DNA from: Ferruginibacter paludis
GTDB lineage: Bacteria > Bacteroidota > Bacteroidia > Chitinophagales > Chitinophagaceae
DNA: 64,000 bases
Direction of reading: 5' to 3'
Assembly (NCBI RefSeq): GCF_030409685.1
Contig: NZ_JAUFQJ010000004.1
Span: 310,001-374,000, forward strand
Below, piece by piece: positions 61,579-64,000 of the stretch. A model generated the notes under the pieces. It saw only the letters and a program-made list of their open reading frames with translations. It was not told the DNA's origin and did no database searches. Every line of letters begins with the position of its first letter. Position 1 is the first letter of the stretch. A program made the translations under genes and the position numbers.

Positions 61579-61803
61579 ATGAAACGACTAATTTTTTTAT
61601 TACCCCCATTAATTTTTCTTTTAATTATTACAGATAATCTGATAATCAAAATATTGCTTTGTACTGCATTGGTATTTATAATCACGACGGTAGTTTTACA
61701 AGGCTTTAATAAATCGGGAGGCTCATCTTCCTTTAGAAAAATAAGAAATTCGAGGATTCACCTGATACGATTTGACGAAGAAAAGAAGCCTAACTTCGGG
61801 TAG
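61579..61803 (+). CDS. Small membrane protein
   Basis: 74 residues: MKRLIFLLPPLIFLLIITDN and IKILLCTALVFIITTVVLQG form two hydrophobic helices, followed by a basic soluble tail (SSFRKIRNSRIHLIRFDEEK). Proteins of this shape are common but unclassified. Possibly membrane-regulatory; no function is assigned. It is not linked to a neighbour. Confidence 0.5.
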   Translation: MKRLIFLLPPLIFLLIITDNLIIKILLCTALVFIITTVVLQGFNKSGGSSSFRKIRNSRIHLIRFDEEKKPNFG

Positions 61804-63348
61804 TAGCTGTCAGCCCTCACTTTAATTTGGTCTTAGTCTCTGCCCTCAAACACCCCTCCGGCAATCATGATGAATAGAGATGAACTAAGTTTTTGCTTCA
61901 GGTTTTTTTCCTTTAAGAGACACTGCGTAGCCATTTGTTAATCCTGGGTCTGCTAACCAGGGCTATGATTCAACCATTGTTAGTATACCGTAAAGGTGTT
62001 ATCGAAGCATTGTTATTAACCCTGGCGGAGCAAAAGATTCATTTTAGCAGATGCCACAGTGTAGAGTTTAACACGGCTTAAGGCACAGCAATCACTTATA
62101 TAAAATGCAACAAAACTGTCGCCAGGATATATCGATGAATGTATAATTCTAATCTATTCCTTTCCACGGAAAACGAAGGGCATAAGATCCAATTGCTTGT
62201 CAGTTCAATTCAATCTGATATAATATTCGCCGGAATTAACAGCCATTTATAAAGATACCTGTAGCTAGACAATTGCCCATTGAAACGCTACAATCATTGA
62301 CAAGGCAGATGCTTCTTTATGCATACATCAAAAAAGTGAAAGAATGCCCCTTGTTTTCTGTATGCTACGCTCACCCTATCGCTTTCGATGATTCACTCCC
62401 ATTCGTCGTGCGCCTTGATCTCTTATTTTAATTATTTTGATGGTAAAAACCAGCGTATAACCTGTATTGAAATACGATTTAATTGGAACCTGCTACAATT
62501 ACCGCGGAAAAAAATTGCGCAATAATATTTCGTTGCAGGGTCTACACCCCACAAAAGGAAAAGCGACCCTCATCAGGCAATGTTTCAGCAACCTGCAGCG
62601 TTGCGGACGCCGTTATTCCGATATGAAAGATTTCGCGTAGAAATTGCGGTTGCAATATGATGGGCCGGCTGAAGGATTTTGTTAGATTAAATATGTTCCC
62701 CGCACAGTAAACGTTTTTACTCCCGCATGTTTTGGCGGCAAGGTAAGGATTGTCATAAATTTTCAGCGTCCATTTTAGCCCGGGCATTTAATTGAGCATC
62801 CAAGAACAGCCATCAACGGCCCGTAACCTAAGGCCGTATAAATCAATTTGTCGGCGCTATACAGGTTCTGCCATCATAGATAGTATTCTCTCTCTGGTAT
62901 GAAATGATTAAGACACTTTAACGGCCTATTAAGAAAGAAATATGGCTGCTCCACCGGAACATTGCAGCAGTTGTTAAAACATGAGATTATCATACCAATA
63001 ATAAGGAAGCAGATTGTGTTTTACCCGCCGGGATTTATTTCTACACCTCATTTATCAATTATAATCAACACTGTAAAAATTCTTGACTACACCAATGGAA
63101 TCCGTTAAAATAATCTTAAAATTACCTGCACTTTAATGCTAATGTTGAGGTATCTCTGCATTGCCATAAGTTATTGTTTACTATATGTAAAAGGCTATTG
63201 GCAGGCGTTATCAACCTGGTCAGTCCTTGTGCTTTCCTGCATCAATATTCTTTCGGGCATGATTTTTAATAGAATTTTTTGTTAAATAATTCGTGCATTT
63301 TTTATTCTTCACAAAAAACTAAATGCTTTCACAAAAAAACAAAGTCGC
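61804..63348. other. 1.5-kb stretch without a supported gene, ahead of the susC-like gene
   Basis: No frame longer than 81 codons; the longest (62542-62787, minus) has no recognisable features. I saw no clear repeat family from the rest of the window. The last 100 bp are A+T-rich (TTTTTTGTTAAATAATTCG) and should contain the promoter and leader of the outer-membrane protein gene. An unrecognised regulatory RNA or decayed gene is possible. Confidence 0.4.
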
Positions 63349-64000
63349 ATGAGAAAAAGTATGCTATTGATGGGTGCGCTCATTTTTTGCAGCGTCCATT
63401 TTTTATTTGCCCAGCAGATAAAAGGAAAGGTAACAGATAATAGCGGTGTTGCTGTTGAAGGCGCATCAGTAAAAATTAAAAACTCCTCCACAGGAACGAG
63501 TACTGCTTCAGACGGTAGCTTTGCACTGGATGCCTCCGGACCAGTAACGTTGGAAGTTTCGAGTATTGGATTTACCCCTAAAACGGTTTCGGCATCACCG
63601 GGTCAAACAATTACCATTGCCCTGGTGAGCACCGATGGTAAAAATCTCAATGAAGTTGTAGTAACAGCTTTGGGTATTACAAGGTCTAAAAACACATTGC
63701 CTTATGCAGCCCAAAAAATCCAGGGAAGTGATGTGAGCCAGTCGCGTAATAACAATTTCGTCAGCACGCTCAGTGGTAAGGTCGCCGGACTTGAAATCAG
63801 GCAGAACAATACCATCGGCGGAAGTACCAACGTAACGTTGCGGGGTGCCAAATCGCTCACTGGCAGTAATCAGGCGTTGTTTGTAGTGGATGGAGTTCCG
63901 TACGATAACGCCAACAATAACACCAGCGACCAGGTTACGGGGCGTGGCGGTTACGACTATGGAAACTCTGCAGCTGATATCAATCCGGACAACATCGAAA
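63349..64000 (+). CDS. SusC/RagA-family TonB-linked outer-membrane protein (5' part)
   Basis: Open from ATG 63349 to the window end (217 codons, no stop). Signal peptide MRKSMLLMGALIFCSVHFLF then AQ. The CarboxypepD_reg-like domain follows: IKGKVTDNSGVAVEGASVKI and TSTASDGSFALDA, VEVSSIGF. The TonB box/plug begins at LNEVVVTALGI, continuing with VAGLEIRQNN, VTLRGAKSLTGSNQALFVVD and GVPYDN. SusC proteins import oligosaccharides through the outer membrane together with SusD, whose gene is expected downstream, outside the window. It probably opens a new utilisation locus. Confidence 0.93.
   Translation, partial: MRKSMLLMGALIFCSVHFLFAQQIKGKVTDNSGVAVEGASVKIKNSSTGTSTASDGSFALDASGPVTLEVSSIGFTPKTVSASPGQTITIALVSTDGKNLNEVVVTALGITRSKNTLPYAAQKIQGSDVSQSRNNNFVSTLSGKVAGLEIRQNNTIGGSTNVTLRGAKSLTGSNQALFVVDGVPYDNANNNTSDQVTGRGGYDYGNSAADINPDNIE

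Noticed and set aside
62542..62787. 81-codon minus-strand frame
   Set aside because: No recognisable motif, no start signal, isolated in gene-poor DNA.

Overview
The window reads as a chromosomal segment of a Bacteroidota bacterium, most likely from the Chitinophagales/Chitinophagaceae. The evidence is a T9SS type B (CHU_C) sorting domain, the start of a SusC/RagA TonB-linked outer-membrane protein at the right edge, DUF2961, DUF6786 and TIGR03118 family proteins, many short Bacteroidota-type lipoproteins, and few recognisable Shine-Dalgarno sites. I saw no rRNA or tRNA genes.

Region 1 (1-27.4 kb) is a patchwork of mostly single housekeeping or hypothetical genes separated by long intergenic stretches full of repeats. 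Genes include a CHU_C surface protein, a di-haem cytochrome c peroxidase, a TIGR03118 beta-propeller lipoprotein, a photolyase-like FAD protein, a Zn alcohol/formaldehyde dehydrogenase, a YafY/WYL regulator with VOC proteins, and a DUF805 membrane protein. Two repeat families (A and B) each consist of two hairpins separated by a spacer, the architecture of REPIN elements. Family A has about 19 full or partial copies. One apparently intact REP-associated tyrosine transposase (RAYT, 23598-24188) and one RAYT fragment (19436-19765) lie among them, with three decayed RAYT copies at 1.7, 6.4 and 8.1 kb. The intact gene and the decayed copies abut family A sequence, so this looks like an active-to-decaying REP/RAYT system.

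Region 2 (24.4-36.7 kb) is A+T-richer and looks like a defence island. It holds an Mrr-like PD-(D/E)XK nuclease, a small unknown protein, a YozE-SAM-like protein, a type I restriction-modification operon (hsdM-hsdS-hsdR, minus strand) and, divergently, an AAA ATPase/RloB pair. Families A, B and C are not found to the right of about 27.4 kb.

Region 3 (36.7-48.4 kb) has a truncated DUF885 peptidase gene between direct repeats, a 273-bp array of thirteen 21-bp units each beginning with TTGT or CTGT, a large cruciform-capable element at 39.14-39.25 kb, arrays of another palindromic family (D), and genes for an excisionase-like HTH protein, small membrane proteins, lipoproteins, an MBL hydrolase and an alditol-oxidase-like flavoprotein.

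Region 4 (49.0-58.0 kb) is a minus-strand carbohydrate catabolism cluster: GH172/DUF2961, FucP-type permease, FAH-family protein, DUF6786, ExuT-type hexuronate transporter, KDPG aldolase, KDG kinase and a NagB-like isomerase. Together they suggest uptake of hexuronates or deoxysugars and breakdown through 2-keto-3-deoxygluconate to pyruvate and glyceraldehyde-3-phosphate. An alpha/beta hydrolase with a frameshift, an SDR oxidoreductase and a 1.5-kb gene-poor stretch follow, and the window ends inside a susC-like gene that probably opens another polysaccharide utilisation locus.
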